The notes: generated from the sequence alone by a model not told the origin. A DNA stretch of 64,000 bases from DATJLY01 sp035518375 (GCA_035518375.1 DATIXQ010000104.1:1-64000), one strand, 5' to 3'; positions 25,752 through 35,287 are shown, counted from the first letter of the stretch. A program made the numbers and translations.

Positions 25752-26915
25752 ATGGCCGAATACCGCACGCTGCGCGCCGGAATCTTCCTGCCGCCGTTCC
25801 ACCCGAACGACGAGGATCCGCTGCTCTGCATGGAGCGCGACTTCCAGCTCATGCAGTGGCTCGACGAGCTTGGCTACGCCGAAGCATGGATCGGCGAGCA
25901 CCATTCCGGCGGCTATGAGATCTACGGCCAGCCCGAGCTTTTCATCGCGACCGCCGCGGAGCGCACGAAGCGCATCAAGCTCGGCACCGGCGTCATCTCG
26001 CTTCCCTATCACCATCCCTTCATGATCGCCGACCGCATCGTGCAGCTCGACTACCAGACGCGGGGGCGCGCGATGTTCGGTTTCGGGCCCGGCCTTCTCA
26101 CCTCGGATGCGATGATGCTCGGCATCGATCCCGAGACGCAGCGCGACCGCATGGCCGACGCGATCGACGTCATCACACGGCTTCTCGCCGGCGAGACCGT
26201 GACGCGCGACACCGACTGGTATCGCCTGCGCGACGGGCGCCTCCAACTCCGGCCCTATTCGAAGCCGCGCCCGCACCTCGCCATCACCAGCACCATCACG
26301 CCCTATGGCGGCATGCTCGCGGGGCGCCATGATCTCGGCATGCTGTGCGTCGCCGCCGGCAGCCCGCATGGCTATGACGCGCTCGACTACAATTGGGGCC
26401 TCGCCGAGAAGGAAGCGGGCGCCAAGGATCGGGCCATGGACCGGCAGAACTACCGCATCATGGCGCCCTTCCATTTGGCGGAAACGCGCGAGAAGGCGCT
26501 TGCGAACGTGCGCGAGGGCTTCGCGAAGTGGGAGCGCTATGCCTACTCCGTCAATCCCGAGGGCGGCGCCGCGATCGGTTTGCCAAGCGTCGAAGCGATC
26601 AACGAGGGCGGGCGCGGCGCCATCGGTACGCCTGACGACGCCGTGCGCGTACTCGAGAATTATTGGGCCAAGACAGGTGGCTTCGGGGCGATCCTGCTGT
26701 TGGCGAACGACTGGGCCGATTGGGAGGCGACGAAGCGCTCCTACGAGCTGTTCGCGCGCTATGTGCTGCCGCGCTTCGAGGAGCGCAACGCCTGGCGTGA
26801 AGAATCGATGCAGTGGCTGCGCGACAACAACCAGGGCTTCAGCGCCAAGCGCAAGAGCGCGCAGCTCCACGCCATCGAGCGGCATGTGCCGGGAGTGAGA
26901 AAGGAGTCCGCGTGA
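25752..26915 (+). CDS. luciferase-like (LLM) flavin-dependent monooxygenase
   Basis: 387 residues of the bacterial-luciferase alpha-like fold: AEAWIGEHHSGGYE, IKLGTGVISLPYHHPFMIADRI, and RAMFGFGPGLL, all core FMN-binding segments. The family uses FMNH2 or F420 to oxidise hydrocarbons, sulfonates or nitriles. The ATG at 25752 is taken over the open upstream frame, which runs through the palindromic repeat. Its stop overlaps the GTG of the molybdo-enzyme gene by four bases. Confidence 0.9.
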   Translation: MAEYRTLRAGIFLPPFHPNDEDPLLCMERDFQLMQWLDELGYAEAWIGEHHSGGYEIYGQPELFIATAAERTKRIKLGTGVISLPYHHPFMIADRIVQLDYQTRGRAMFGFGPGLLTSDAMMLGIDPETQRDRMADAIDVITRLLAGETVTRDTDWYRLRDGRLQLRPYSKPRPHLAITSTITPYGGMLAGRHDLGMLCVAAGSPHGYDALDYNWGLAEKEAGAKDRAMDRQNYRIMAPFHLAETREKALANVREGFAKWERYAYSVNPEGGAAIGLPSVEAINEGGRGAIGTPDDAVRVLENYWAKTGGFGAILLLANDWADWEATKRSYELFARYVLPRFEERNAWREESMQWLRDNNQGFSAKRKSAQLHAIERHVPGVRKESA

Positions 26916-29272
26916 ACGACACCGCCACCATCGTCGCCGCGGGCATTGGCAGCGCGGTCCCGCGCAAGGAGGATATTCGCCTCCTCACCGGGCGCGGGCG
27001 CTATCTCCCCGACATCATACTGCCGGGAATGGCGTTCGCGGCGATCGTGCGCTCGCCGCACGCGCACGCGAGGATTCGTGGCATCGACAAGAGCCAGGCC
27101 GAGAAGGCGCCCGGCGTGATCGCGGTTTTCACCGGCGCCGACTTCAAGGCCGACGGCCGCAATCCCATTCCGCATGCGGCAGCGGTCGAGGGCATGCCGG
27201 ACGTGACCTTGCGGCTCTTCCCCGGCACCAAGATGTTCACGGCGCCCATCGCAACACTTCCCGCCGACAAGGCGCGCTTCGTCGGCGAGCCGGTGGCGCT
27301 GGTGATCGCGGACTCGCACGTGGCCGCGAAGGACGCGGCCGAACTCGTCGAAGTCGATTACGAGCCGCTGGGATCGGTCGTGCGCGCGACGGACGCGTTG
27401 AAGCCCGGCGCGCCGCGCGTGTGGGAGGACTGCGCCGGCAACATCAGCGCCGACGGCGAGGTCGGCGACAAGGCGGCGACGGATGCCGCCTTCGCCAAGG
27501 CTGCGCATGTCGCGAAGCTCGACACCTGGGTCCAGCGCGTCACCGGCGCGCCGATGGAGCCACGCACGGCGATCGGCGACTTCGACAAGGCGACGCAACG
27601 CTATGTCATCTATGCCGGAACCGGCGGCGGCGTCGTGCGCGAGCGCGAGACGCTGTCGAAGGTGCTGGGCGTGGCGCAAGAGGAATGCCGCGCGCTTTGC
27701 GGCGACATGGGCGGTAATTTCGGCACGCGCAACACCTTCTTCCCGGAATACGGGCTGCTGCCGTGGGCCGCGCGCAGGGTCGGCCGTCCGGTCAAATGGT
27801 ACGGCGACCGCAGCGAGTGCTTCATCAGCGACTATCAGGGCCGCGACCTCACCAGCTCGGCCGAATTGGCGCTCGACAAGGAAGGGAATTTCCTCGGTCT
27901 GCGCGGCACCAATTTCAGCAATGTCGGGGCCTATACCGCGCATTTCACGCCCTTGCGCAAAGGGCTGTCGCAGATGTCGGGCGTCTATCGCATCCCGGCC
28001 GTCCATTTCCGCGGCGCCGCGGTCTTCACCAACACGGTGTGTACGACGCCCTATCGCAGCGCCGGGCGGCCCGAGGCGATCTACATCATCGAGCGCCTCG
28101 TCGACATCGCCGCGCAGCAATTCGGCTTCGACCGCATCGAGCTTCGCCGCCGCAACATGGTGCCGCCCGATGCCATGCCCTACACGAACGGCGTCGGCAT
28201 CACTTATGACAACGGCGAGTACGAGAAGGGCATGGATGCCGCGCTGGCAATCGCCGGCTGGCCCGAGGTTGCCGCCCGCAAGGCCGAAGCCAAGAAGCGC
28301 GGCAAGCTCTACGGCATTGGAGTTTCGAACTATATCGAGGTGACGGGCGGCTTCCCGCGCGAACGCGCGGAGGTACTGGTCGAGCCGCAGGGCCGCGTCG
28401 AACTGGTGCTCGGCACCATGAACAGCGGCCAGGGTCACGAGACGAGCTTCGCGCAGCTTCTGACCGAATGGCTCGGCGTGCCGTTCGAGAGCGTCGATTT
28501 CGTCGCGCACGACACGGATCGCGTGAAGGCCGGCGGCGGCTCCCATTCCGGCCGCTCGATGCGGATCGCGAGCCTCGCCGTCGGCACCGCCGCCGAAATC
28601 ATCGTCGAGAAGGGGCGCAAGATCGCGGCGCATGTGCTCGAGGTCAATCCGCTCGATGTGGAGTTCGCGCGCGGCGTCTTCACCGTCAAAGGCACAGATC
28701 GCCGCATTGGCATCTTCGAGGCGGCGAAAGCGGCGGCGACGCGCAAGGACCTTCCGGTGGAGTTACAGGGCAAGCTCGACGGGATCGGCGATGAGACGGT
28801 GAAGGTCGGCGGATTTCCCTCGGGCACGCATATCTGCGAGGTCGAGGTCGACCCCGACACCGGCGACGTACGGCTGCTGCGCTGGATCGGCGTCGATGAC
28901 GTGGGCCTCGCGGTCAATCCCATGATCCTGCACGGCCAGACGCACGGCGCCGCGGCGCAAGGGATCGGCCAGGCCCTCATCGAGCAGGCCTACTACGATC
29001 CGGCGAGCGGGCAGATGCTGACCGCGTCGTTCATGGACTATGCCATGCCGCGCGCGGACTTCATGCCGCCGTTCGAGTGCAAGCTCGTCGAGATTCCGGC
29101 CACGAGCCACCGCTACGGCATCCGGCCGGGCGGCGAAGGCGGCACGACGCCGGCGCTCGGCGCCGTCATCAACGCGGTCGTCGATGCGCTCGCGCCATTG
29201 GGTGTGACGCACGTCGAGATGCCAGCGACGCCCGAGGCCGTCTGGCGCGCGATTGCGGCGGCAAAGCGCTAG
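26912..29272 (+). CDS. xanthine dehydrogenase family molybdopterin-binding (large) subunit
   Basis: 786 residues. RKEDIRLLTGRGRYLPDI opens the domain; ATPYR-like TTPYRSAGRPEA corresponds to the form II (AYRGAGR-type) CoxL loop rather than CO dehydrogenase; GEGGTTPALGAVINAVVDAL near the C-terminus carries the general-base glutamate. GTG 26912 follows AAGGAG. The FAD and 2Fe-2S subunits normally encoded alongside are absent, so it is an orphan large subunit, possibly using partners encoded elsewhere. It is coupled to the LLM oxygenase gene and overlaps the convergent amidohydrolase by four bases. Confidence 0.9.
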   Translation: MNDTATIVAAGIGSAVPRKEDIRLLTGRGRYLPDIILPGMAFAAIVRSPHAHARIRGIDKSQAEKAPGVIAVFTGADFKADGRNPIPHAAAVEGMPDVTLRLFPGTKMFTAPIATLPADKARFVGEPVALVIADSHVAAKDAAELVEVDYEPLGSVVRATDALKPGAPRVWEDCAGNISADGEVGDKAATDAAFAKAAHVAKLDTWVQRVTGAPMEPRTAIGDFDKATQRYVIYAGTGGGVVRERETLSKVLGVAQEECRALCGDMGGNFGTRNTFFPEYGLLPWAARRVGRPVKWYGDRSECFISDYQGRDLTSSAELALDKEGNFLGLRGTNFSNVGAYTAHFTPLRKGLSQMSGVYRIPAVHFRGAAVFTNTVCTTPYRSAGRPEAIYIIERLVDIAAQQFGFDRIELRRRNMVPPDAMPYTNGVGITYDNGEYEKGMDAALAIAGWPEVAARKAEAKKRGKLYGIGVSNYIEVTGGFPRERAEVLVEPQGRVELVLGTMNSGQGHETSFAQLLTEWLGVPFESVDFVAHDTDRVKAGGGSHSGRSMRIASLAVGTAAEIIVEKGRKIAAHVLEVNPLDVEFARGVFTVKGTDRRIGIFEAAKAAATRKDLPVELQGKLDGIGDETVKVGGFPSGTHICEVEVDPDTGDVRLLRWIGVDDVGLAVNPMILHGQTHGAAAQGIGQALIEQAYYDPASGQMLTASFMDYAMPRADFMPPFECKLVEIPATSHRYGIRPGGEGGTTPALGAVINAVVDALAPLGVTHVEMPATPEAVWRAIAAAKR

Positions 29273-30216
29273 CGCGGCAGGCTCGGCATCAGCTCAAACG
29301 CGTTGCCGCGCTCGATGCGCGCGAGGTCGACCGCGTCGAACCCCATCTGCGCGAGCTCGCTTACCGTGCTCTCCGTGCGCACATAAGGCGTGTCGCTGCC
29401 GAAGAGCAGCTTCCGCGTCGTCGTGAGCTTCAGAAGCGCCGCCATGGCCGGCGGGTTGGTCACGCTCACCACATCGAAATTGAGCTTCTGCAATTCGGGC
29501 AGGATGCCGTCCGGGAATTTCTGCGCCAGGTCCTTGCGGTTGCGGATGAGGCCGCCGATGCGATGCGCCAGCATCGGCATGGTGCCGCCGCCATGGGCGA
29601 AGATGAACTTGACGTCGGGGCAGCGCTGGAACGTGCCGCTGAAAAGGAGGCTCGCGATCGCGCGCGTGGTGTCGAACGGATACTCCATCAGCGGCGGATT
29701 GATCCCCGGCAGCAGGTTCATGCAGCAGGCCGCCACGGTCGGATGGAAAAAGACCGCAGCCTTGCGCCGGTTCAGCTCGTCGAACACGGGCGCAAACGCG
29801 GGATCGCCCGGCCACTTGTCCTCGTAATTGGTCTGGAGCTTGAAACCGTCGGCGTGGAGCGCGCTCGCCGCGTACTCGATTTCCTTCAGGCACAGCTCGA
29901 CATGCGGCAGCGGCAGGAGCGCGAACATGCCGAAGCGGCCAGGATGAGCGCCGACGAGCCGGGCCGCGAACTCGTTGCACTCGCGCGCAAGACCATGCGC
30001 GCGCTCCGGCTCATTGGGCCTCACGATCACGGTCGAGATCGAGGTGACGGCGGTTTTGACGCCGTTCCGGTCCATCGCCTCGAGCGACATGTCGGGCGTC
30101 CATTTCGCCACCATCTCGAAGTTCATGGCATTGCCCGACATGCGCTCGCGCTCCTCGGCGAGCCAGCGCGGCGGGATGATGTGATGATGCACGTCGATGC
30201 GGTGCGCCTCGGCCAT
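29269..30216 (-). CDS. ACMSD-like amidohydrolase
   Basis: 315 residues. RIDVHHHIIPP gives the canonical HxH metal motif near residue 10, VFFHPT the third histidine, FIFAHGGG the fourth and LLFGSDTPY the aspartate. This pattern is that of 2-amino-3-carboxymuconate semialdehyde decarboxylase and gamma-resorcylate decarboxylase relatives. It is alone on the minus strand; its start is 60 bases from the divergent SDR gene. Confidence 0.88.
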   Translation of the reverse strand: MAEAHRIDVHHHIIPPRWLAEERERMSGNAMNFEMVAKWTPDMSLEAMDRNGVKTAVTSISTVIVRPNEPERAHGLARECNEFAARLVGAHPGRFGMFALLPLPHVELCLKEIEYAASALHADGFKLQTNYEDKWPGDPAFAPVFDELNRRKAAVFFHPTVAACCMNLLPGINPPLMEYPFDTTRAIASLLFSGTFQRCPDVKFIFAHGGGTMPMLAHRIGGLIRNRKDLAQKFPDGILPELQKLNFDVVSVTNPPAMAALLKLTTTRKLLFGSDTPYVRTESTVSELAQMGFDAVDLARIERGNAFELMPSLPR

Positions 30217-30276
30217 GAAACCCTCCCCTTCGTCACTCTTTTCGTTCTAGCATGGCAGCAAAAGAAGGAGGAGACG

Positions 30277-31029
30277 ATGGCGCGGGGTCACGCGGGCAAG
30301 GTTGCGGTCATCACCGGGGGCGCGGCCGGCATCGGCCAGGCTTACGCGAAGCGGCTCGCCGAGGAAGGCGTGCGCATCGTCGTCGCCGACATTGCCGACG
30401 GCGAGGCGACGGCCGGCATCGTGCGCGCGGCGGGCGGCGAAGCGCTCGCGGTCAAGTGCGACGTGTCGCAGCCAGAGGACGTGGCGAAGCTCGGCGCGGC
30501 GGTCAAAAGCCGCTTCGGCCGCTGCGACATCCTCGTCAACAACGCCGGCGTCTATCCGATGCGGCCCTTCGACGAGATGACGTTCTCCGAATGGCGGCAC
30601 GTGTTCGCCGTCAATCTCGATTCGATGTTCCTCGTGACGAAGGAATTCCTTCCCGGCATGAAGGAGCGGAAGTGGGGCCGCATCGTCAATATCGCGTCGA
30701 ACACGTTCGCGACCGGCCCTCTGCACATCGTTCATTACGTCGCGAGCAAGGGCGGCGTCGTCGGCTTCACCCGCGCGCTCGCAGGCGAGGTTGCGCCCTT
30801 CGGCGTCACCGTCAATGCGATCGCGCCGGGCCTGACGCGGAGCCAGGGCACGATGGTGACGAACCCGCGACCGGAGGAGCGCTGGGCGCTGGTCGCCAAC
30901 AACCAGGCGATCAAGCGGCCCGAGCTGCCCGAGGATCTCGTCGGCACGATGTCGTTCCTGACGAGCGACGATTGCGCCTTCATCACGGGCCAGACGCTTT
31001 ATGTCGATGGCGGCTGGGTCCGCAGCTGA
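30277..31029 (+). CDS. SDR-family oxidoreductase
   Basis: 250 residues, classical short-chain dehydrogenase. The NAD(P) motif is TGGAAGIGQAYA, then NNAGVYP, NIASNTF (catalytic Ser), and YVASKGG (Tyr and Lys). VVADIAD at strand 2 favours NAD+. AAGGAGG precedes the ATG. It is followed 19 bases later by an ABC binding protein gene, so the pair probably handles one imported compound. Confidence 0.9.
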   Translation: MARGHAGKVAVITGGAAGIGQAYAKRLAEEGVRIVVADIADGEATAGIVRAAGGEALAVKCDVSQPEDVAKLGAAVKSRFGRCDILVNNAGVYPMRPFDEMTFSEWRHVFAVNLDSMFLVTKEFLPGMKERKWGRIVNIASNTFATGPLHIVHYVASKGGVVGFTRALAGEVAPFGVTVNAIAPGLTRSQGTMVTNPRPEERWALVANNQAIKRPELPEDLVGTMSFLTSDDCAFITGQTLYVDGGWVRS

Positions 31030-31048
31030 ATTTTTGGGGGAGGCGACG

Positions 31049-32290
31049 ATGAGACGACTGCGCTCGCTATTTCTCGTTCTCGCGGTGACTTTGCTCGCGC
31101 TGTCGGCGCGCGCGGCCGAGCCGATCAAGGTCGGCTTCAGCATGGCCTTGACCGGCGGAACCGCGGCGATCGGCAAGCAGATCCTGCTGACGCTCCAACT
31201 GTGGCGTGATGACATCAATGCCAAGGGCGGGCTTCTGGGCCGCCCAGTCGAGCTCGTCTATTACGACGATCAGACCGATCCCGCGGTCGTCCCCGGCATC
31301 TACGCGAAGCTCATCAATGTCGACAAGGTCGATCTCCTGATCGGGCCCTATGCCACCAACATGGTGACCGCGGCGCTGCCGATCATCATGCAGTACCACA
31401 AGACCACGATCGGCCTGCTCGCCAATTCGGCCAACAGCCATTTCCACTACCCCAATTATTTCTCGATGATCCCGTCCGGGCCGGAGCCGAAGCTCTCCTT
31501 CTCGACCGGCTACTACACGCTCGCGGCGGAGCAGACGCCGAAGCCCAAGACGGTGGCGATCGTCGGCGCCGACGCCGAATACGGACGCAACGCCACCGAC
31601 GGCGCGCGCGAGAACGCGGCGAAGTTCGGTTTCCAGATCGTCTACGACCGGAGCTATCCGCCTTCGACCGCCGACTACACGCCGATCGTGCGCGCGATCC
31701 AGGCGACGCATCCCGACCTCATCTATGTCGCTTCATATCCGCCGGATTCGGTCGGCATGATCCGCGCCGCCAACGAGGTCGGGCTCGACGCCAAGATGTT
31801 CGGCGGCGCGATGGTCGGGCTGCAGATCACCGCGACGGCGATGCAGCTCGGGCCGCTCCTCAACGGCATCATCAACAACGCCGCCTTCAACGTCGCCGAG
31901 ATGATGAAGAACCCGCAGGCGGCCGCGATCCTCACCGAATACCAGAAGCGCGCGCCGGCGCTCGGCATCGATCCGTTGGGCTACACTTTCGTGCCCTACA
32001 CCATCTCGGCCTGCGCGATCCTCACCGAGGCCGTGAACGCGACGCAGAGTCTCGACCAGCAGAAGATCGCCGACTACATCCGCACGCACGAGTTCAAGAC
32101 CGCCTCGGGCGACCTCAAATTCGGCCCCGACGGCGAGTGGAGCAAGACCGCCGTGCTCTTCGGCCAGTTCCAGCACATCACGAGCAATAGTCTCGACGAG
32201 TTCCGCGGCTGGCCGCACCAGCCGATCGTGTGGCCGAGCGAGTACAAGACCGGCGACCTGATCTATCCGTACAGCGCGGCGCGGAAATAG
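31049..32290 (+). CDS. branched-chain-type ABC transporter substrate-binding protein
   Basis: 413 residues with signal peptide RRLRSLFLVLAVTLLALSARA and mature start EPIKVGFSMALTGGTAAIGKQ, the Peripla_BP_6 N-terminus. GGLLGRPVELVYYDDQTDP is also characteristic. GGGGGAGG precedes the ATG at 31049; earlier in-frame ATGs lie inside the SDR gene. No permease follows. Repeats of two palindrome families fill the region after its stop. Confidence 0.88.
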   Translation: MRRLRSLFLVLAVTLLALSARAAEPIKVGFSMALTGGTAAIGKQILLTLQLWRDDINAKGGLLGRPVELVYYDDQTDPAVVPGIYAKLINVDKVDLLIGPYATNMVTAALPIIMQYHKTTIGLLANSANSHFHYPNYFSMIPSGPEPKLSFSTGYYTLAAEQTPKPKTVAIVGADAEYGRNATDGARENAAKFGFQIVYDRSYPPSTADYTPIVRAIQATHPDLIYVASYPPDSVGMIRAANEVGLDAKMFGGAMVGLQITATAMQLGPLLNGIINNAAFNVAEMMKNPQAAAILTEYQKRAPALGIDPLGYTFVPYTISACAILTEAVNATQSLDQQKIADYIRTHEFKTASGDLKFGPDGEWSKTAVLFGQFQHITSNSLDEFRGWPHQPIVWPSEYKTGDLIYPYSAARK

Positions 32291-32323
32291 GTAACGCTCG
32301 GCGAGCGCATACCTTTGTCTTCG

Positions 32324-32407
32324 TCATGGCCGGGCTTGTCCCGGCCATCCACGTGTTATTCGGCCGCAAAGAAACACGTGGATGCCCGGCACGGAGGCCG
32401 GGCATGA
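32324..32407. repeat. palindromic repeat of the TCATGGCCGGGC type
   Basis: Outer arms TCATGGCCGGGC and GCCGGGCATGA, inner arms CGGCCATCCACGTGTT and AACACGTGGATGCCCGG, forming a long imperfect hairpin. This element type is common in Bradyrhizobium-like genomes (from memory). It lies between the convergent binding-protein gene and the TAXI pseudogene. Confidence 0.85.
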
Positions 32408-32459
32408 TGGGGTTGGGGCCTTCGTCGCTTTCGCCCGTCGCCCCTTCCCCCTCGCCCTT

Positions 32460-32482
32460 CCCTCTCCCCGGCGGGGAGAGGG
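32460..32482. repeat. 23-base palindrome CCCTCTCCCCG-G-CGGGGAGAGGG
   Basis: A perfect 11-bp inverted repeat around one central base, preceded by a pyrimidine tract. It is a third kind of palindromic element within the same 205-base convergent intergenic region. It could terminate transcription of either neighbour, but no T-run is present. Confidence 0.75.
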
Positions 32483-32495
32483 ATTCGAATGCCCT

Positions 32496-33458
32496 TTACC
32501 GCGCGTGCTCCTTGAACCAGCGCTCGGCGCCGGGATGGAGCGGCACGTCGATCGGCGTCTCTTCGGTGTCGCGGCCGATCTGGGCGATGCCGTGGTACGC
32601 GCCCTCCTCCCACGGCATCTCAAAATCGCGCGCGGCGATCGCGCCGCACACGTCGTAGACCATCTTCTCGTCGAGCGCGGCGCTGCAATAGATGGGCCAG
32701 CCGCCGAAATCGATCGCCTCGTGGTCGCGCTTCAGGCCCGGGAACCGCGCGCGCGTGAGCGGCATCTTGCGCCAGCCGAGCGCGCCCAACTTCTCGAACT
32801 CCTCGGGCGTCGGGTCGATCGGCTGCAAGCCCGCGGCAAGCGCCTCGTTGAGCCAGACCTTGATGCCTTCGTCGAACACGGCGTCGATCTCGCCGCGGCC
32901 CATGGGCTCGATCCGGCGCGGCCGGTCCATCGGCGAGCCGCATACCTGGATCTTCCCGCCCCAGCCCTCGAAATCCTTGAGCGTGAAGCCGTTCAAGGCG
33001 AAATGCTGGTCGATCAAGACGCGCGTCGAATGCGTGATGTCCTCGCGGATCGAGATGCGCAAGGGGTAGCGCGACTTCTTGATGTCGGCGATGGAATTGA
33101 TGCCGGTGCGCGGATGGACCGCCATGACATAGCGGTCCCAGCTCGGATAAGAGGCGACGACGCGTACCGGCAGCTTTTGCTTGAACAATCCCACGCCGCG
33201 ATAAGCCTGCGTCAGGAGCGCGGAGGGATTGACGAACGCCATCTCGAGGCCGCCCTTCGCCACTTCCTCGGCGAGGATGGCGGAGCCGGTCGAGAGCCGG
33301 AGCCACGGCTTGAACGAAGCGCCCGAGCCCGAGCCGACGGTGATGCACATGTCGCGGTTGCCGCCTTAATGGGTCGCGGGATTGCCGGCGATGTGGAGGC
33401 CGATCTCCCACAGCATCTTCGACCGGACGAAATTTGCGCCGCGCGGCAGCGGTTCCAT
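32496..33458 (-). pseudogene. TAXI-family TRAP substrate-binding protein interrupted by a premature TAA
   Basis: From the ATG at 33458 (EPLPRGANFVRSKMLWEIGLH) the frame hits TAA at 33368-33366, codon 31. It then continues in the same frame with GGNRDMCITVGSGSGASFKPW to 32496. Both sides belong to one TAXI-type receptor, so one base change (for example TAC or TAT to TAA) explains the break. Restart at ATG 33350 would give 284 residues lacking only the N-terminal 36. No signal peptide and no TRAP permease genes are seen. It is the third gene after an SDR and an amidohydrolase. A sequencing error would restore a 320-residue protein. Confidence 0.75.
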
Positions 33459-33468
33459 GCGTGTCTCC

Positions 33469-34476
33469 CTAAGAAAGGCCGAACAGGCGTTCGGCGTTGG
33501 CGTGGCAGATTTTTGCGCGCGTGTCCGCGGACAGCGGCAAGGCGTCCAGGGCCTCGATCGTCTCGCGAATGTAGAGCAGGCCCCCCTCGGCATCGAACGG
33601 GCAGTCGGACGCGAACAGCACCTTGTCGGCGCCGAAGAAGTCGAGACCGCAGGCGATCCCCGCCTTCGAGCCCGCGAGCGCCGTGTCGGCGTAAAAATCG
33701 CGGAAATAGTCGAGCACCGGCTTCGTCAGCTTCTGCGGCACAACATCGGGATCGCCGCCCGAGGTGCGCGTGCCGAGCTCGGCCCAGCCGTGCCGGATCC
33801 GCGATTCGAAGAACGGCACCATCGCGCCCATGTGGTGGACGAGGAGCTTCAAGCCCGGTAGCCGGTCGAGGAAGCCCGAGAACACCATGTGCGTCATGAT
33901 GACAGTCGTCTCGTAAGGCCAGCCGAAAATGGCCCAGATCTCGTAGCGCGACATGCGCTCGCCCGGCAGATCGGGCATGGAGGGGCGCCGCGCCGGATGA
34001 AGCAGGATCGGCTTGTCGAATTTGCGCGCCACCTCGAACACGCCGTAAAAGCGCGGATCGGCGAGCGAGACGCCGTTGACGTTGGTGTGAAGCTGCAGGC
34101 CATGCGCGCCGTCCTTGAACGCGCGCTCGGCCTCGCGCACGGCGGCATCGGGCGCATTGATCGGCAGCGCCGCGAGATAGCCCGCGAAACGGTCGGGATG
34201 ACGCGCGCAGAGCTCGGCAAGCCCGTCATTGCCGAGCCGCGCATAGTCCGGCGCTTCCTCGGGCCCGGCGAGAATGTCCAAGGGTGGCAGGCCCAGCGAC
34301 AGGATCTGTTTGTAATCGGCGAAGCGCTCGACCACCTTCATGCGCACGTCGAGGTCCCACACCGATGGCACGCCGCGCATGCGCTTGCCGATGTCGTTGG
34401 CGAAGCCGGGCGATGCCATCATGCGGTCGAAGAGGCGTTTCGGGAAGAAATGCGTGACGGCGTCGATGGTGCGCAT
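33469..34476 (-). CDS. amidohydrolase-2 family protein with altered metal motif
   Basis: 335 residues. The start MRTIDAVTHFFPKRLFD aligns with the usual IDVHTHFFP, but the first metal histidine is a valine (VTH). ILLHPA, LLVHHMGA and LFASDCPFD supply the remaining ligands. This variant is probably a stable subgroup, not a decayed gene, since the rest is intact. It starts four bases after the SDR stop and ends ten bases before the TAXI gene, so all three form one operon. Confidence 0.85.
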   Translation of the reverse strand: MRTIDAVTHFFPKRLFDRMMASPGFANDIGKRMRGVPSVWDLDVRMKVVERFADYKQILSLGLPPLDILAGPEEAPDYARLGNDGLAELCARHPDRFAGYLAALPINAPDAAVREAERAFKDGAHGLQLHTNVNGVSLADPRFYGVFEVARKFDKPILLHPARRPSMPDLPGERMSRYEIWAIFGWPYETTVIMTHMVFSGFLDRLPGLKLLVHHMGAMVPFFESRIRHGWAELGTRTSGGDPDVVPQKLTKPVLDYFRDFYADTALAGSKAGIACGLDFFGADKVLFASDCPFDAEGGLLYIRETIEALDALPLSADTRAKICHANAERLFGLS

Positions 34477-34480
34477 GGCC

Positions 34481-35287
34481 CTACCCGATGTTGACGAGCG
34501 CGCCGCCGTCGACCGGCAGCGCCACGCCCGTGATGAAGCTCGCCTCGTCGGACGCGAGGAAGAGCGCGGCGTTCGCCACGTCCCACGCTGTCCCCATCTT
34601 GTGACGCAACGGCACGCGCGCGTCGCGCATCGCCGCCACCTCGGCGCGCGTCTTACCGGTGGCGCGGGCGCGCGTATCGACCGCCATCGGCGTGTCCATG
34701 AGGCCCGGCAGGATGACGTTGGCGCGCACGCCCAATTCCGCGTTCTGGATCGCGAGCTGCTGCGTATAGGCGACGAGCGCGGCCTTCGTCGCCTTGTAGA
34801 CGACGTACGGGTAGTTCTCCCACGCCGCGACCGAGGAGATGTTGATGATGGCGCCCGCGCGCTGCGCCCGCATGGTGGGCAGCGCGTGCTTGCACGCCAT
34901 GATCGTGCCGCGCAGATTGATGGCGGCGATGCGGTCGAACGCGGCCTCGGTGATCTCCAAGGGCCCGGCGTCGCCACCGGCAATGCTGACGCCCACGTTG
35001 TTGTGGAGGATGTCGAGCCGGCCGAACCGCTCCTTTGCGAAGGCGATGAGCTTCGCGAGCGAGGCTTCGCTGGTCACGTCGGCCGCGAAGGCGACGCAGT
35101 GGCCGCCTCCCTTGGTGGCCATCGCCGCCGTCTCTTCGGCTGATGCGAGGCGATTGTCGGCGGCGACGACCTCCGCACCCTCCTCGGCGAAGCGGAGCGC
35201 CGTCGCACGGCCGTTGCCGAGCCCTTCGCCCGGCCCCTGCCCCGCGCCCACCACGATCGCGACCTTGCCGGCTAGCCGACCCGCCAT
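34481..35287 (-). CDS. SDR-family oxidoreductase
   Basis: 268 residues. The cofactor loop is VVGAGQGPGEGLGNGRATA, longer than the standard TGxxxGxG. NNVGVSI, NISSVAAWENYPYVVYKATKAAL (Ser, Tyr, Lys) and the C-terminal FITGVALPVDGG follow. It is the first gene of the leftward SDR-amidohydrolase-TAXI operon and diverges from the 2-hydroxyacid dehydrogenase gene. Confidence 0.9.
   Translation of the reverse strand: MAGRLAGKVAIVVGAGQGPGEGLGNGRATALRFAEEGAEVVAADNRLASAEETAAMATKGGGHCVAFAADVTSEASLAKLIAFAKERFGRLDILHNNVGVSIAGGDAGPLEITEAAFDRIAAINLRGTIMACKHALPTMRAQRAGAIINISSVAAWENYPYVVYKATKAALVAYTQQLAIQNAELGVRANVILPGLMDTPMAVDTRARATGKTRAEVAAMRDARVPLRHKMGTAWDVANAALFLASDEASFITGVALPVDGGALVNIG

Noticed and set aside
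26759..28633. Minus-strand open frame of 624 codons opposite the molybdo-enzyme
   Set aside because: A shadow of the molybdopterin-binding subunit; no recognisable motif.
33366..33368. In-frame TAA in the TAXI gene as a recoded codon
   Set aside because: TAA is not used for selenocysteine or pyrrolysine; no recoding hairpin is seen, so a mutation or sequencing error is simpler.
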